64,000 bases of DNA from Caulobacter sp. 602-1 (GCF_003931565.1 NZ_RRYI01000002.1:744001-808000), one strand, 5' to 3'; counted from the first letter of the stretch, positions 1-8,934 are shown. Notes: generated by a model from the letters alone, not told the origin. Numbers and translations: made by a program.

Positions 1-2
1 CG

Positions 3-698
3 AACCTGCCGGTCGACTTCGCGGTCCAGCCCGTCGCGAACCGCAGAAAGCGTCTGCTGATCGCCGACATGGACTCGACAATCATCAACGTCGAGTGCCT
101 GGACGAGCTGGCCGACTTCGCCGGCGTCAAGGCGCAGGTCTCCGAGATCACCGAGCGCGCCATGCGCGGCGAGCTGGCCTTCGAAGGCGCCCTGCGCGAG
201 CGGGTCGGCATGCTGAAGGGTCTGGGCGTCGAGGCGCTGCAGAGCTGCTACGACCAGCGGGTCCGGCTGAACCCCGGCGCGGAGATCCTGGTCCGCACCA
301 TGGCCAAGCACGGCGCGCGCTGCGCCCTGGTCTCGGGCGGCTTCACCTTCTTCACCAGCCGGGTGGCGAAGGCCGCGGGCTTCCACCTGAACCGCGCCAA
401 CACCTTGATCGAGCTGAACGGCGCGCTGACCGGCCACGTCGGCGATCCGATCCTGGGCAAGGAAGCCAAGCTGGCCGCCCTCAACGCGGAAACGGCGGCT
501 CTGGGTCTGACCCCGGCCGACGCCCTGGCCGTGGGCGACGGCGCCAACGACCTGGCGATGATCGAGGCCGCGGGCCTGGGCGTGGCCTATCGCGCCAAGC
601 CGATCGTGGCGGCCCAGGCGGACGCCAAGGTCGACCATACCGACCTGACCACCTTGCTCTACTTCCAGGGCTACAGGACCGAGGAGTTCCATCAGTGA
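3..698 (+). CDS. serB: Phosphoserine phosphatase SerB (5' end outside window)
   Basis: Last step of serine synthesis: hydrolysis of O-phosphoserine to serine in the cytoplasm. The reading frame is open from base 3, so the gene starts to the left of the window; an N-terminal ACT-like segment is presumably missing. Visible are the HAD motif I DMDST with the nucleophile Asp, motif II in VSGGFTFF, the motif III Lys in LGKEAKL and the motif IV GDGANDLAM, all in the order expected for SerB. The stop overlaps the GTG start of the next HAD gene, so the two are probably translationally coupled. Family assignment is secure; only the N-terminus is unknown. Confidence 0.95.
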   Translation, partial: NLPVDFAVQPVANRRKRLLIADMDSTIINVECLDELADFAGVKAQVSEITERAMRGELAFEGALRERVGMLKGLGVEALQSCYDQRVRLNPGAEILVRTMAKHGARCALVSGGFTFFTSRVAKAAGFHLNRANTLIELNGALTGHVGDPILGKEAKLAALNAETAALGLTPADALAVGDGANDLAMIEAAGLGVAYRAKPIVAAQADAKVDHTDLTTLLYFQGYRTEEFHQ

Positions 699-1375
699 GC
701 TTTCCCCGTCGCGTGGAGGCCGTCGTCTTCGACATGGACGGCCTGCTGCTGGACACCGAGATTGTCTACCGCGCCGCCATGATCGAGGCCGGATCCGTCT
801 TTGGCGTCCACTTCACCGGCGAGACCTACGCGGCCATGGTGGGCAAGACGACGCCCGAGTGCGGCCTCATGCTGCGCGACCTCTATGGCGATGAATTTCC
901 GGTCCAGGCCTATTTCGAGCGGGTCTGGGCGGATGTCGAGGACCTGCTGGCGGCCGAAACCAGGCTGAAGGCCGGAGTGATCGAAATCCTCGACTATCTG
1001 GACGACCAGGGCCTGCCGCGCGGCATCGCCACCTCGAACGGCATGATCGCGGTCGAAAAATATCTGGGCCGCTTCGACCTGCTGCGCCGTTTCAACGCGG
1101 TGGTCGCCCACCAGGACGTCACCCGGCACAAGCCGAACCCGGATCCTTATCTGCTGGCCGCCGAGCGCCTCGGCGTCGATCCTGCCCACTGCCTGGCGCT
1201 GGAGGACAGCCACCCGGGCGTCCGCGCCGCCCACGCGGCCGGCATGATGACGGTGATGGTTCCCGACATCCTCGACCCGAACGAGGAGATGCACGACAAG
1301 TGCGTGCACATCGCCGACAGCCTGCACCACGTGCTGGACCTGCTGAAGGCGTCGGTCGAGGAGATGGCGGCCTAG
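695..1375 (+). CDS. HAD-superfamily phosphatase (Gph / beta-phosphoglucomutase-like)
   Basis: A 226-residue haloacid-dehalogenase hydrolase. Motif I is FDMDGLLLDTE near residue 12, motif II is in ATSNG, the Lys of motif III is in HKPNPDPYLL and the acidic motif IV is ALEDSHPGV. The DGLLLDTE form and the helical cap after motif I place it with the phosphoglycolate phosphatase / beta-phosphoglucomutase subgroup; the substrate cannot be read from the sequence. A GTG start is chosen because it overlaps the serB stop (GTGA) and leaves the motif at its usual distance from the N-terminus. The open frame continues much further upstream, but that part is antiparallel to nothing real and lies inside serB. 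Confidence 0.88.
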   Translation: MSFPRRVEAVVFDMDGLLLDTEIVYRAAMIEAGSVFGVHFTGETYAAMVGKTTPECGLMLRDLYGDEFPVQAYFERVWADVEDLLAAETRLKAGVIEILDYLDDQGLPRGIATSNGMIAVEKYLGRFDLLRRFNAVVAHQDVTRHKPNPDPYLLAAERLGVDPAHCLALEDSHPGVRAAHAAGMMTVMVPDILDPNEEMHDKCVHIADSLHHVLDLLKASVEEMAA

Positions 1376-1482
1376 CGCTCGGGCGCGACGGCGGGACGTC
1401 GTCACGCGTTACGCGGCGCTACGCACTTGTAAAGGCGGGCGGTCGCGCGGATATCAGGCTCTCCCAACCGGAGGCCTCGCCC

Positions 1483-2589
1483 GTGACCGCTACCCTCGAC
1501 GACGCTCGCGTGGCGCTGGACCGCATCGCCGACCCGGCGAGCGGGCAGGGTCTGGTCGCCGCCGGCCTGGTGCAGGGCCTGGTGGTCCGCAACGGCCGCG
1601 CCGGCTTCATGCTGGAGGTCCCGGCCAGCCAGGCCGCCGCCTACGCCCCGGTCCGCGAGGCCGCCGAGAAGGCCTTGGCCGCCCTGCCGGGCGTGGAGCA
1701 GGCCCAGGTCGTGCTGACCGCTCAGGCCGTCGAGGGCGCGACCCGGGTGCGCAAGGGCGCCAAGATCAGCGAAGATCCGCAGGCTCGCGTGGTCCCGCCG
1801 CCGGAAGCCGAGAAGCCCGCCCACGTCCGCCACGTGATCGCCGTGGCCTCGGGCAAGGGCGGGGTGGGCAAGTCCACCGTCTCGACCAATCTCGCCGTCG
1901 CCTTCGCCAGGATGGGCCTGCGCGTGGGGCTGCTGGACGCCGACATCTACGGCCCTTCCGCCCCCAAGATGATGGGCGTCGATGGGGATCCGCTGTTCGA
2001 GAACGAGAAGCTGCAGCCGCTGGAAGCCCACGGCGTCAAGCTGATGTCGATCGGCTTCATCGTCGACGAGGGCAAGGCGATGATCTGGCGCGGGCCCATG
2101 GCCTCTTCGGCCGTCCGCCAGATGATCCACGACGTGGCCTGGGGCTCGGAAGCCCAGCCGCTGGACGTGCTGGTGGTCGACCTGCCGCCCGGCACCGGCG
2201 ACGTCCAGCTGACCCTGGTCCAGAAGCTGCGGATCGACGGCGTGGTGCTGGTCACGACGCCGCAGGAAATCGCCCTGATCGACGCCCGCCGCGCGGCCTC
2301 GATGTTCCAGAAGACCGCCACCCCGATCCTGGGCCTGATCGAGAACATGGCCTTCTTCCCCGATCCCTCGACCGGCGCGCCGATCCCGATCTTTGGCGAG
2401 GGCGGCGGCGTCGCCGAGGCCGAGCGCCTGGGCGTGCCGCTCCTGGGCCGCGTGCCGATCGAGATCGCCGTCCGCCTGGGCGGAGACGAGGGCGTTCCGG
2501 CGGTGATTTCCGAACCCAAGGGTCAGGCGGCCGAGGTTTTCGTCGCAGCGGCGAAGACGCTGTGGGCGACGGTCAGCCACCAGCCATGA
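1483..2589 (+). CDS. mrp: Mrp/ApbC family Fe-S cluster carrier ATPase
   Basis: Cytoplasmic P-loop NTPase of 368 residues that in this family carries or transfers Fe-S clusters. An N-terminal DUF59/MIP18-like domain (about residues 1-85) precedes the deviant Walker A GKGGVGKST at residues 124-132, followed by DADIYGPS and VDLPPGTGD. The GTG start has GGAGG eight bases upstream. The CxxC that bridges the cluster in well-studied Mrp proteins is not present after ENM; the sequence there reads FFPDPSTG. It may bind a cluster differently or act as a partner. A strong terminator follows directly. Confidence 0.92.
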   Translation: MTATLDDARVALDRIADPASGQGLVAAGLVQGLVVRNGRAGFMLEVPASQAAAYAPVREAAEKALAALPGVEQAQVVLTAQAVEGATRVRKGAKISEDPQARVVPPPEAEKPAHVRHVIAVASGKGGVGKSTVSTNLAVAFARMGLRVGLLDADIYGPSAPKMMGVDGDPLFENEKLQPLEAHGVKLMSIGFIVDEGKAMIWRGPMASSAVRQMIHDVAWGSEAQPLDVLVVDLPPGTGDVQLTLVQKLRIDGVVLVTTPQEIALIDARRAASMFQKTATPILGLIENMAFFPDPSTGAPIPIFGEGGGVAEAERLGVPLLGRVPIEIAVRLGGDEGVPAVISEPKGQAAEVFVAAAKTLWATVSHQP

Positions 2590-2592
2590 AAA

Positions 2593-2629
2593 AGCCCGCC
2601 CGGATCGCTCCGGGCGGGCTTCTCTTTTC
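2593..2629. terminator. Bidirectional Rho-independent terminator between mrp and the FadL gene
   Basis: A perfect 12-bp stem (2593-2604 with 2609-2620) closes a TCGC loop. It is followed by TTCTCTTTT on the + strand and by TTTTTC on the - strand, so it can end transcription of both convergent genes. Confidence 0.9.
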
Positions 2630-2644
2630 AGCGGTGCGTCAGCC

Positions 2645-3943
2645 TTAGAAGCTGAAGCGGGCGCCGGTCGCCAGCACAACGGCCGAGCCGGTGACGTCGC
2701 CATTCAGGCGGACGGTCGAGCTGGTCGCCGTCACGTCGGTGCGGTTGATCTTGCTGTCATCGAAGCTGATGTAGCTGATCGCGGCGTCCAGCTTGATGTT
2801 GTCGGTCGCGGCCCAGGTGGCGCCGGCGGCGTACATCATGCGGTCGCCGTCCGGCACGCGGGCGGTGCGGCCGACGTCCGGCGTCGGGGTCGGGTCGTAC
2901 TGGACGCCGGCCCGCAGGGTCAGGCGCGGCGAGGCCTGGTAGTCGACGCCGGCGGCGTAGGTGGTGACGTTCTTGTAGTTCTGGACGCTGGTCGAGGCGC
3001 CGCCCGGGAAGGTGACGCGGATGGCGTCAAACTCTTTCCAGCCGACGCGGCTGACCGAGGCGTTCAGGGTCCACTGGTCGTTCACCGCCCAGCGGGCGCC
3101 GACATTGGCGATCCAGGGCAGTGTGATCTTGGCCTGGCCGTCGACCGAGAAGTTGTTGGCGGCCGGGATCGGGGCCAGCAGGCCGCCGACCGTCACGGTG
3201 CCGTCCAGCTTCTGGTCGATCTTGCTGCGATAGCTGGCGCCGATGGTCAGGGCCTTGCTCGGGTGGATCTGCGCGCCCACCGTGTAGCCATAGGCCCAGC
3301 CGTCGCCCTTCAGCGACTGCGAGCCATCGGCCTGCAGCGGCGAGATGTTCGGCAGGGCGTTGGTCAGCTTGGCGTCGGCGTAGAGGGCGGTGACGCCCAC
3401 GCCCAGGTCGATCATGTCGTTGACGCGATAGGCGACGACGCCGTCGACATTGACCGTGCGCAGTTGCGACTTCAGGGCGTCGTAGCGCGTCCAGCTGTCG
3501 GCGTTGTACTCGGTGGTGAAGTTGTACGGCGCGGCGACCGAGACGCCGAAGGCCAGCTTGTCGTTGACGCGGAACGCGACGCCCGCGTTCGGCACGATGC
3601 CGTCGTTGATTGGGTCATAGGCGGTGTTGGCGCCGCCGATCGGGGTGGTCAGGCCTGCCGGCGGAACCGGACGGGTGATGGTCGAACCGGTGTTGGTGAC
3701 CTTGGAGTCCACCTGGATCATGTTCAGGCCGATATAGCCTTCGTTGCGCTGGATGCCGGCGATGGAAGCCGGGTTCCACCACAGGCTGCCGACGCCCTTG
3801 TCGGCGACTTCGCCCGAATAGGCGCGGCCGGTGCCGCGAACCGATTGTTCCTGGAGGTAGAAGGCCGAAGCGGAGGCCTGGGACGCGGCGGCGAGCGCCA
3901 GCAGAGCGACGCCGGCGGCGAGGCTGGTACGCGAGAGAGACAT
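2645..3943 (-). CDS. OmpP1/FadL-family outer membrane transport protein
   Basis: An outer membrane beta-barrel of 432 residues, of the family that takes up long-chain fatty acids and other hydrophobic compounds. A signal peptide (about residues 1-26, hydrophobic core then ASASA) precedes AFYLQEQSVRGTGRAYSG and the family motif WWNPASIAG. The rest consists of alternating amphipathic strands, and the chain ends in Phe (ARFSF), the usual signal for barrel insertion. It stands alone between a terminator on its left and about 230 bases without a gene on its right, which should hold its promoter. The exact substrate is not known. Confidence 0.9.
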   Translation of the reverse strand: MSLSRTSLAAGVALLALAAASQASASAFYLQEQSVRGTGRAYSGEVADKGVGSLWWNPASIAGIQRNEGYIGLNMIQVDSKVTNTGSTITRPVPPAGLTTPIGGANTAYDPINDGIVPNAGVAFRVNDKLAFGVSVAAPYNFTTEYNADSWTRYDALKSQLRTVNVDGVVAYRVNDMIDLGVGVTALYADAKLTNALPNISPLQADGSQSLKGDGWAYGYTVGAQIHPSKALTIGASYRSKIDQKLDGTVTVGGLLAPIPAANNFSVDGQAKITLPWIANVGARWAVNDQWTLNASVSRVGWKEFDAIRVTFPGGASTSVQNYKNVTTYAAGVDYQASPRLTLRAGVQYDPTPTPDVGRTARVPDGDRMMYAAGATWAATDNIKLDAAISYISFDDSKINRTDVTATSSTVRLNGDVTGSAVVLATGARFSF

Positions 3944-4073
3944 TTTGACGTGCGACCTTCTTGGGGGGGAAGAGGCTCGCCGAACGCTTGTTGGGCGCTC
4001 GAGGAGCGCCGCGTTTAACGCATCTGTTCAAATACCGTTGCTATAAATTGTCCAGAACATGAATTTTGTCAGT

Positions 4074-4109
4074 TTTGATAAAGATACGGGGCCGCGAAGG
4101 CCCCGTATC
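4074..4109 (-). terminator. Terminator downstream of the SDR gene
   Basis: An 11-bp perfect stem (4083-4093 with 4099-4109) with a five-base loop. On the - strand it is followed by TTTATCAAAA. It lies about 65 bases beyond the SDR stop codon and reads in that gene's direction. Confidence 0.75.
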
Positions 4110-4172
4110 AATCGTCGTTATGTCAAAAATCCGCGCGTGACTTGGTGAGAAAGCGGCAATGCTTATGCCAAT

Positions 4173-5078
4173 TTAGCCGCCGGCCATCTTCCGGAAGAAC
4201 TTCTGGCCCTGCTCGCCGCCGTTGAAGTAGGCCTTCTGGCCGTCCTCGGCGGTGATCTTGTCCCAGTTGTCGCGGACCTCCTCGGCCGACAGGCCGTCCT
4301 CGCCCAGATAGACGCCCTCGGTCTCGTAGATGCGCGACAGGGCGAAGGCGCCGGCGCCGGCGGTCAGGATCGCGCCGGTGGGCGCCTCTTCCGAGCACAG
4401 ATAGACGACGCCCGGGGTGACATATTCCGGCGCCAGCTTGGCCAGCACTTCCGGCGGCATCAGGCCCTCGGTCATGCGGGTGGCCGCAACCGGGCTGATG
4501 GCGTTGATCTTAACGTCGTTCTTGGCGCCCTCGAGCTTGAGGGTGTTCATCAGGCCCAGCACCGCCATCTTGGCCGCGCCGTAGTTGCTCTGGCCGAAGT
4601 TGCCGTACATGCCCGAAGACGAGGTGGTCACGACGATGCGGCCGTAGTTCTGGGCCTTCATGATGTCCCAGACCGCCTTGATCGGCTTGAAGGTGCCGAA
4701 CACGTGCACCTGCATGACCAGCTCGAAGTCGGCCAGCTCCATCTTGGTCAGGGTCTTGTCGCGCAGGATGCCGGCGTTGGCGACCAGGATGTCGATGCGG
4801 CCCCACTTGTCCATGGCCGTCTGGACCATGTTCGCCACGCCCGCGTCATCCGTCACCGAAGCGCCGTGGGCGATGGCTTCGCCGCCGAACGCCTCGATCT
4901 CCGCGACCACCTTCTGGGCCGCCTCGGACGAGCCGCCCGAGCCGTCGACGCTGCCGCCCAGGTCGTTGACCACGACCTTGGCGCCGCGCCGCGCCAGCTC
5001 CAGGGCGTGCTGCCGGCCAAGGCCGCCACCGGCGCCCGTCACGATCGCCACCTTGCCGTCGAAGCGGATGTCCGCCAT
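4173..5078 (-). CDS. Short-chain dehydrogenase, peroxisomal multifunctional-enzyme type (HSD17B4-like)
   Basis: NAD(P)-dependent oxidoreductase of 301 residues. It has the Rossmann motif TGAGGGLG, NAGILRD and an SDR active site with Ser in TTSSSGMYG and Tyr/Lys in YGAAK. The insert DLGGSVDGSGGS after the second strand and the length fit the (3R)-hydroxyacyl-CoA dehydrogenase domain of multifunctional enzyme type 2, so a role in beta-oxidation of acyl-CoA is likely; this is inference from family resemblance. The ATG at 5078 is chosen over an in-frame TTG two codons upstream because GGGAGA lies at good distance before it. Monocistronic, with its own terminator. Confidence 0.88.
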   Translation of the reverse strand: MADIRFDGKVAIVTGAGGGLGRQHALELARRGAKVVVNDLGGSVDGSGGSSEAAQKVVAEIEAFGGEAIAHGASVTDDAGVANMVQTAMDKWGRIDILVANAGILRDKTLTKMELADFELVMQVHVFGTFKPIKAVWDIMKAQNYGRIVVTTSSSGMYGNFGQSNYGAAKMAVLGLMNTLKLEGAKNDVKINAISPVAATRMTEGLMPPEVLAKLAPEYVTPGVVYLCSEEAPTGAILTAGAGAFALSRIYETEGVYLGEDGLSAEEVRDNWDKITAEDGQKAYFNGGEQGQKFFRKMAGG

Positions 5079-5237
5079 GCCCAAGTCTCCCTCAAACGCA
5101 TGTTTGGTTTGACGCGTTTGTGCGGCGCGGGAGGAGGGGCGTCAAGGGGAGCCCTCCCTCGCATTAAATTGGCTGCATTCGATAGGTCGAACCTTGGAGA
5201 TGGGCGCGCCTATCCTCGACCCTTGGGGGAAGTCGGC

Positions 5238-6074
5238 TCAACCCGCCGCCACCAACGCCCGCACCCGCTCGAACTCTTCCGGCGTCGCCGGAGTGTAGAC
5301 GATCATCCCCAGGTCCGGCCGGCCGTCGATCGCGAAGGCGGAGTATTCGAAGGCGATCTGGCCCAGGGCCGGGTGGCGAAGGTGTTTGACGCCATCGCCG
5401 TAGTAGCGGACGTCGTTTTCCGCCCACATGGCCGCGAAGTCGGGACTGCGCCGGCTGAGTTCGTCGACCAAGGCGTTGACCGAGGTCTCGGCCCCCGCCC
5501 CGGCGCGCGCGACATCGGCGCGGAAGGCGGCGACCACGAAGCGGGCCACGTGCTCCCATTCCTCGTTGAGCGCCCGGGACCGCGGATCGCAGAAGATGCG
5601 CCGCAGGATATTGCGCTCCTCGACCGGCAGATCGCCGTAGTTGGCCAACACCACGGTGGCGGCGCGGTTCCAGGCCACGACATCCCAGGTCAGGGTCTTG
5701 ATCATGGCCGGGCTGGGGTCCAGCGCGTCGAGCACCCGCTGCAGGCGCGGCGACACGCCTTCGGCCTGGCGGTAGCGGACCTCCGGCGGTCGACCCAGGC
5801 CCAGCAGGAACAGGTGCTCGCGCTCGACTTCGGTCAACATCAAAGCGCGGGCGATGCGGTCCAGAACGTCGGCCGACGGACCTCCGCCGCGACCCTGTTC
5901 AAGCCAGGTGTACCAGGTGGCGCTGATGTGGGCGCGCTGGGCGACCTCCTCGCGGCGCAGGCCCGGCGTGCGGCGGCGCGGGCTGGAAAAGCCCAGGGCG
6001 GCGGCGTCCAGTCGGGCCCGGCGATCACGCAGATAGGCGCCGAGCTTGTTTTCGCCGAGGAGGGGCGCGTTCAT
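5238..6074 (-). CDS. XRE-family regulator with MmyB-type ligand-binding domain
   Basis: DNA-binding protein of 278 residues. The N-terminal helix-turn-helix (about residues 10-80) contains LRREEVAQRAHIS and the typical WYTWLEQGR. The C-terminal two thirds match the MmyB-like domain found in many actinobacterial and proteobacterial regulators (AWNRAATVVLANY, HPALGQIAFEYSAF). It is divergent from the SDR gene at 6169 with 94 bases between the starts. This is the arrangement of a local regulator and its target. The inducer is unknown. An inverted repeat overlaps its start codon. Confidence 0.9.
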   Translation of the reverse strand: MNAPLLGENKLGAYLRDRRARLDAAALGFSSPRRRTPGLRREEVAQRAHISATWYTWLEQGRGGGPSADVLDRIARALMLTEVEREHLFLLGLGRPPEVRYRQAEGVSPRLQRVLDALDPSPAMIKTLTWDVVAWNRAATVVLANYGDLPVEERNILRRIFCDPRSRALNEEWEHVARFVVAAFRADVARAGAGAETSVNALVDELSRRSPDFAAMWAENDVRYYGDGVKHLRHPALGQIAFEYSAFAIDGRPDLGMIVYTPATPEEFERVRALVAAG

Positions 6075-6119
6075 CCTGTTAGGCCTTATACCTGTATAAT
6101 CTCACTACTTTAACAGGAT
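6073..6119. promoter_or_regulatory. Inverted repeat in the divergent XRE/SDR promoter region
   Basis: ATCCTGTTA (6073-6081) and TAACAGGAT (6111-6119) are exact inverted copies 29 bases apart in an AT-rich intergenic region of a GC-rich genome; a related CCTGTATAAT lies between them. One arm overlaps the regulator start codon. This suggests a two-site operator for the XRE protein. Confidence 0.5.
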
Positions 6120-6168
6120 AATATTAGCGCGCAGGCTGACCGAAGTGAAATCCTTCGAGGTCTCTCCC

Positions 6169-7035
6169 ATGCGTGTTTTCGTCACCGGCGCCACCGGATT
6201 CGTCGGCTCGGCCGTCGTCCAGGAGTTGATCGCCCACGGGCATCGGGTTCTGGGTTTGTCGCGCTCCGACGCCGGCGCAGGCCAGCTGGAAGCGGCCGGG
6301 GCCGAGGTCGCGCGCGGCACGCTCGATGACCACGACGTCCTGGCCCGCGCCGCGGCCGGCTGTGACGGCGTGATCCACACCGCGTTCAATCATGACTTCT
6401 CGAAGTTCGCCGAAAACGCTCGGCAGGACCGCCGCGCCATCGAGGTCCTGGGCGGCGCGCTGGAAGGCACGACCAAGCCGATCCTGGTGACCTCCGGAAC
6501 GGCCATGCTGGCGCAAGGCCGCGTCGCGACCGAGGCGGACCGGCCGTCGGGCCCGTCGCCGCGCATGTCGGAAAGCGGGGCCGATGACCTGGTCGCGAAG
6601 GGGGTTCGCGCCTCGGTCGTTCGTCTCGCGCCGACGACGCACGGCGCGGGCGACCACGGCTTCGTGCCGATGCTGATCGCTCTGGCCCGCGAAAAGGGCG
6701 TGGCGGCCTATATCGGCGAGGGAAACAACCGGTGGTCGGCTGTCCATCGTTCGGACGCCGCCCGCCTCTACCGTCTCGCCATCGAGCGCGGTGCGGGCGG
6801 CGAGCGCTATCACGCCGTCGCCGAGGAGGCCGTCCTGTTCAAGGACATCGCCGCCGCGATCGGGAAGGGCCTGTCCCTTCCCGTCGAAAGCCGCCCTAGC
6901 GAGCATTTCGGCTGGTTCGCCATGTTCGCCGGCATGGACGCGGCGACCTCGGCCGCCTGGACACGCGAGGCCTTGGGTTGGACGCCCATCGGCCCGAGCC
7001 TGGCCGAGGACCTGGAGAACGCCGCCTACTTCTAG
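6169..7035 (+). CDS. Extended SDR (NAD-dependent epimerase/dehydratase-like) oxidoreductase
   Basis: A 288-residue Rossmann protein with N-terminal MRVFVTGATGFVGSAVV, a glycine-rich TGATGFVG dinucleotide site, and VRLAPTTHGAGDHGF in the substrate half. The usual YxxxK active-site pair is not visible at its expected place (SPRMSESGADDL), as in many atypical extended SDRs, so the catalysed reaction is uncertain. The ATG is supported by GAGG eight bases upstream; an in-frame GTG at 6145 is less likely. It is divergently transcribed from the XRE/MmyB regulator and is probably its main target. Confidence 0.85.
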   Translation: MRVFVTGATGFVGSAVVQELIAHGHRVLGLSRSDAGAGQLEAAGAEVARGTLDDHDVLARAAAGCDGVIHTAFNHDFSKFAENARQDRRAIEVLGGALEGTTKPILVTSGTAMLAQGRVATEADRPSGPSPRMSESGADDLVAKGVRASVVRLAPTTHGAGDHGFVPMLIALAREKGVAAYIGEGNNRWSAVHRSDAARLYRLAIERGAGGERYHAVAEEAVLFKDIAAAIGKGLSLPVESRPSEHFGWFAMFAGMDAATSAAWTREALGWTPIGPSLAEDLENAAYF

Positions 7036-7105
7036 GTCGGCGAACCTCCGACGGGGACGTGGCCGCACCTCGAAGCGCGACGGGCGCTGCTTAAAAGACC
7101 CTCTT

Positions 7106-7137
7106 GGATTCCCTCTCCGCCGGAAAGGGAATCCTTT
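7106..7137. terminator. Terminator-like hairpin between convergent genes
   Basis: GGATTCCCT (7106-7114) pairs perfectly with AGGGAATCC (7126-7134) around an 11-base loop. It is followed by TTT on the + strand. It lies between the convergent SDR gene and the exporter operon. Confidence 0.55.
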
Positions 7138-7156
7138 GGGACCGCCCGCCTCCGTC

Positions 7157-8164
7157 CTAGGCCTTCTTCTTCGTCATTCCGCCGGCCACCGGCTGGGTCG
7201 GCTTGTCGCGCTTCACGCCAGCCTTCTGGCCGGGCTTCATGAACTTCACCAGCACGCGCTGGCCGACCAGGAAGGGGGCGCTGTCGGCGCTGACCACGAC
7301 CTCGACGACGCGTTCGTCGCTGCGCTGGCTGGGGTCATCCGAGGCCAGCTTGCGGGCGCCGAACACGCGGGCGGTGCGCAGGACCTTGCCGACATAGGTC
7401 TTGTCGGGATCGCCTTCCGGCTGGATCTCGACTTCCTGGCCGGGGGTCACGTTGGGGATGTCGGCCTCGACGATCTCGGCGCGGACGATGCGCTGGGTGT
7501 TGGGCTCAAGGTCGAACATCGAGGTGACGTTCAGGGTCGAGGCGCCGGCGCCCGGATTGGCGTAGCGGCGGGCGATGCGGCCATTGGCCGGCGCGCGGAT
7601 CACCGTCAGCTCCTGCTGGTACCTCGACTGGCTGAGCTGGGCGCCGGCGACCTGGATCGCGGCCGACTGGGCGCCGATATTGGCGTTGGCCTGCGAGATC
7701 GCGTCCTGGGCGGCGTCGAGCTTCTGGGCGGCGACGTAGTTCGAGGCGGCCAGGCCTTGCAGGCGCTTGTACTCGCGCTGGGCCGTTCGCAGCTGCACCT
7801 GATACAGCGCCAGCTGGGCCCGGGCCGAGGCGAGGTTGGCCGTGGCCGTCTGGGCGGCCAGGCGCGGCTCGTCGTCTTCCTGCTTGGCCAGGGGCTGGCC
7901 GGCGACGACCTGGTCGCCTTCCTGGACGTAGACCTCGCGGACGATGCCCTGGCGGCGCGCGGCCACCTGGATCACGCCGCCCTCGACGTCGGCCTTGCCC
8001 TGGGCGATGGCCGCGTAGGGGGAGGGCTCCTCCTGGGCGGCGGCGGCTTCGAGCTTCTTCTTCTTCTCGGCCGCCTGGCCCTTCATGTAGAAGAAGCCGC
8101 CGCCGAGCAGTACGACGACAACGATGGCGATCCAGAAGGCGGGTCGGCGCAGAAACGCGGGCAT
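7157..8164 (-). CDS. HlyD-family membrane fusion protein of an ABC exporter
   Basis: Periplasmic adaptor subunit of 335 residues. One N-terminal membrane anchor (IAIVVVVLLGGGFFYM) is followed by a lipoyl-like half (VAARRQGIVREVYVQEGDQV), an alpha-helical hairpin rich in Ala/Gln and the second half with VIRAPANGRIARRYANPG. It is the last gene of a leftward operon: permease, ATPase, adaptor, with 20 bases to the ATPase gene. The set resembles the DevBCA / MacAB exporters that move lipids, peptides or drugs across the periplasm. No outer membrane channel gene is nearby, so a shared TolC is expected. Confidence 0.9.
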   Translation of the reverse strand: MPAFLRRPAFWIAIVVVVLLGGGFFYMKGQAAEKKKKLEAAAAQEEPSPYAAIAQGKADVEGGVIQVAARRQGIVREVYVQEGDQVVAGQPLAKQEDDEPRLAAQTATANLASARAQLALYQVQLRTAQREYKRLQGLAASNYVAAQKLDAAQDAISQANANIGAQSAAIQVAGAQLSQSRYQQELTVIRAPANGRIARRYANPGAGASTLNVTSMFDLEPNTQRIVRAEIVEADIPNVTPGQEVEIQPEGDPDKTYVGKVLRTARVFGARKLASDDPSQRSDERVVEVVVSADSAPFLVGQRVLVKFMKPGQKAGVKRDKPTQPVAGGMTKKKA

Positions 8165-8184
8165 TCTAAGGTTCCCCCAGGAAA

Positions 8185-8934
8185 TCAGTGGCTGAGCGAC
8201 GCGGGATTGGCGTCGGGCGTTCTACGCACGTCGTCCAGGATCCGGCCGTCTTCGATGTGGATGACGCGGTCGGCATAGGCCTCGAGCCGCGGGTCGTGGG
8301 TCACGCAGATCACCGCCGCGCCGCGCTCGGTGGCGGCCGCGCGCAGCAGCTTGATCACGATCTCGCCGCTCTTGCCGTCGAGGGCCGAGGTCGGTTCGTC
8401 CGCGAAGATCAGGTTCGGGTTCTTGGCCAGTGCGCGGGCGATGGCCACGCGCTGCTTCTCGCCGCCCGACAGTTCCGAGGGGCGCTGGTTGACGCGCGGG
8501 CCCAGGCCCACGGACTCCAGCGCCGCCTGAGCGCGGCGCGCGGCCTCGCCGGGACCGACGTCCTGGTACTTCAGGACCGTCATCACCTGCTGCTTGGCCG
8601 TCAGGGCCGGGAACAGGTTGAAGCCCTGGAAGATGAAGCCGCAGTGGTCGAGGCGGAACTTGTCGATCTTGCCTTTCGGCAGGGCCCACAGGTCCTTGGC
8701 CTCCAAGGCCGAGACCTTGCCCTCGTCGGGCATCAAGAGGCCGGAGAGCGCGGCGACCAGGGTCGACTTGCCCGAGCCAGAGGGGCCCATGACCATGGTC
8801 ACGTCGCCGTGCTTGGCGTCGAAGTCCACGCCCTTGAGCACCTCGATGAAGGTCCGGCCGGTCTTGAACCGCTTGACCAGACCCTTGGCGGTGAGCGCGC
8901 TCTGGCCGCGCTTGTGGCTGTGATCGTTGCTCAT
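8185..8934 (-). CDS. ABC transporter ATP-binding protein (MacB/LolD/DevA type)
   Basis: Cytoplasmic ATPase of 249 residues with Walker A GPSGSGKST, Q-loop FQGFNLFP, signature LSGGEKQRVAIARAL, Walker B LIFADEPTSALD and H-loop CVTHD. The spacing and the EPTSALD form are those of the LolD/MacB/DevA subfamily, which pairs with FtsX-like permeases. The start codon overlaps the stop of the permease gene by four bases (ATGA), showing coupled translation. The N-terminus has a short hydrophilic extension (SNDHSHKRGQSAL). Confidence 0.94.
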   Translation of the reverse strand: MSNDHSHKRGQSALTAKGLVKRFKTGRTFIEVLKGVDFDAKHGDVTMVMGPSGSGKSTLVAALSGLLMPDEGKVSALEAKDLWALPKGKIDKFRLDHCGFIFQGFNLFPALTAKQQVMTVLKYQDVGPGEAARRAQAALESVGLGPRVNQRPSELSGGEKQRVAIARALAKNPNLIFADEPTSALDGKSGEIVIKLLRAAATERGAAVICVTHDPRLEAYADRVIHIEDGRILDDVRRTPDANPASLSH

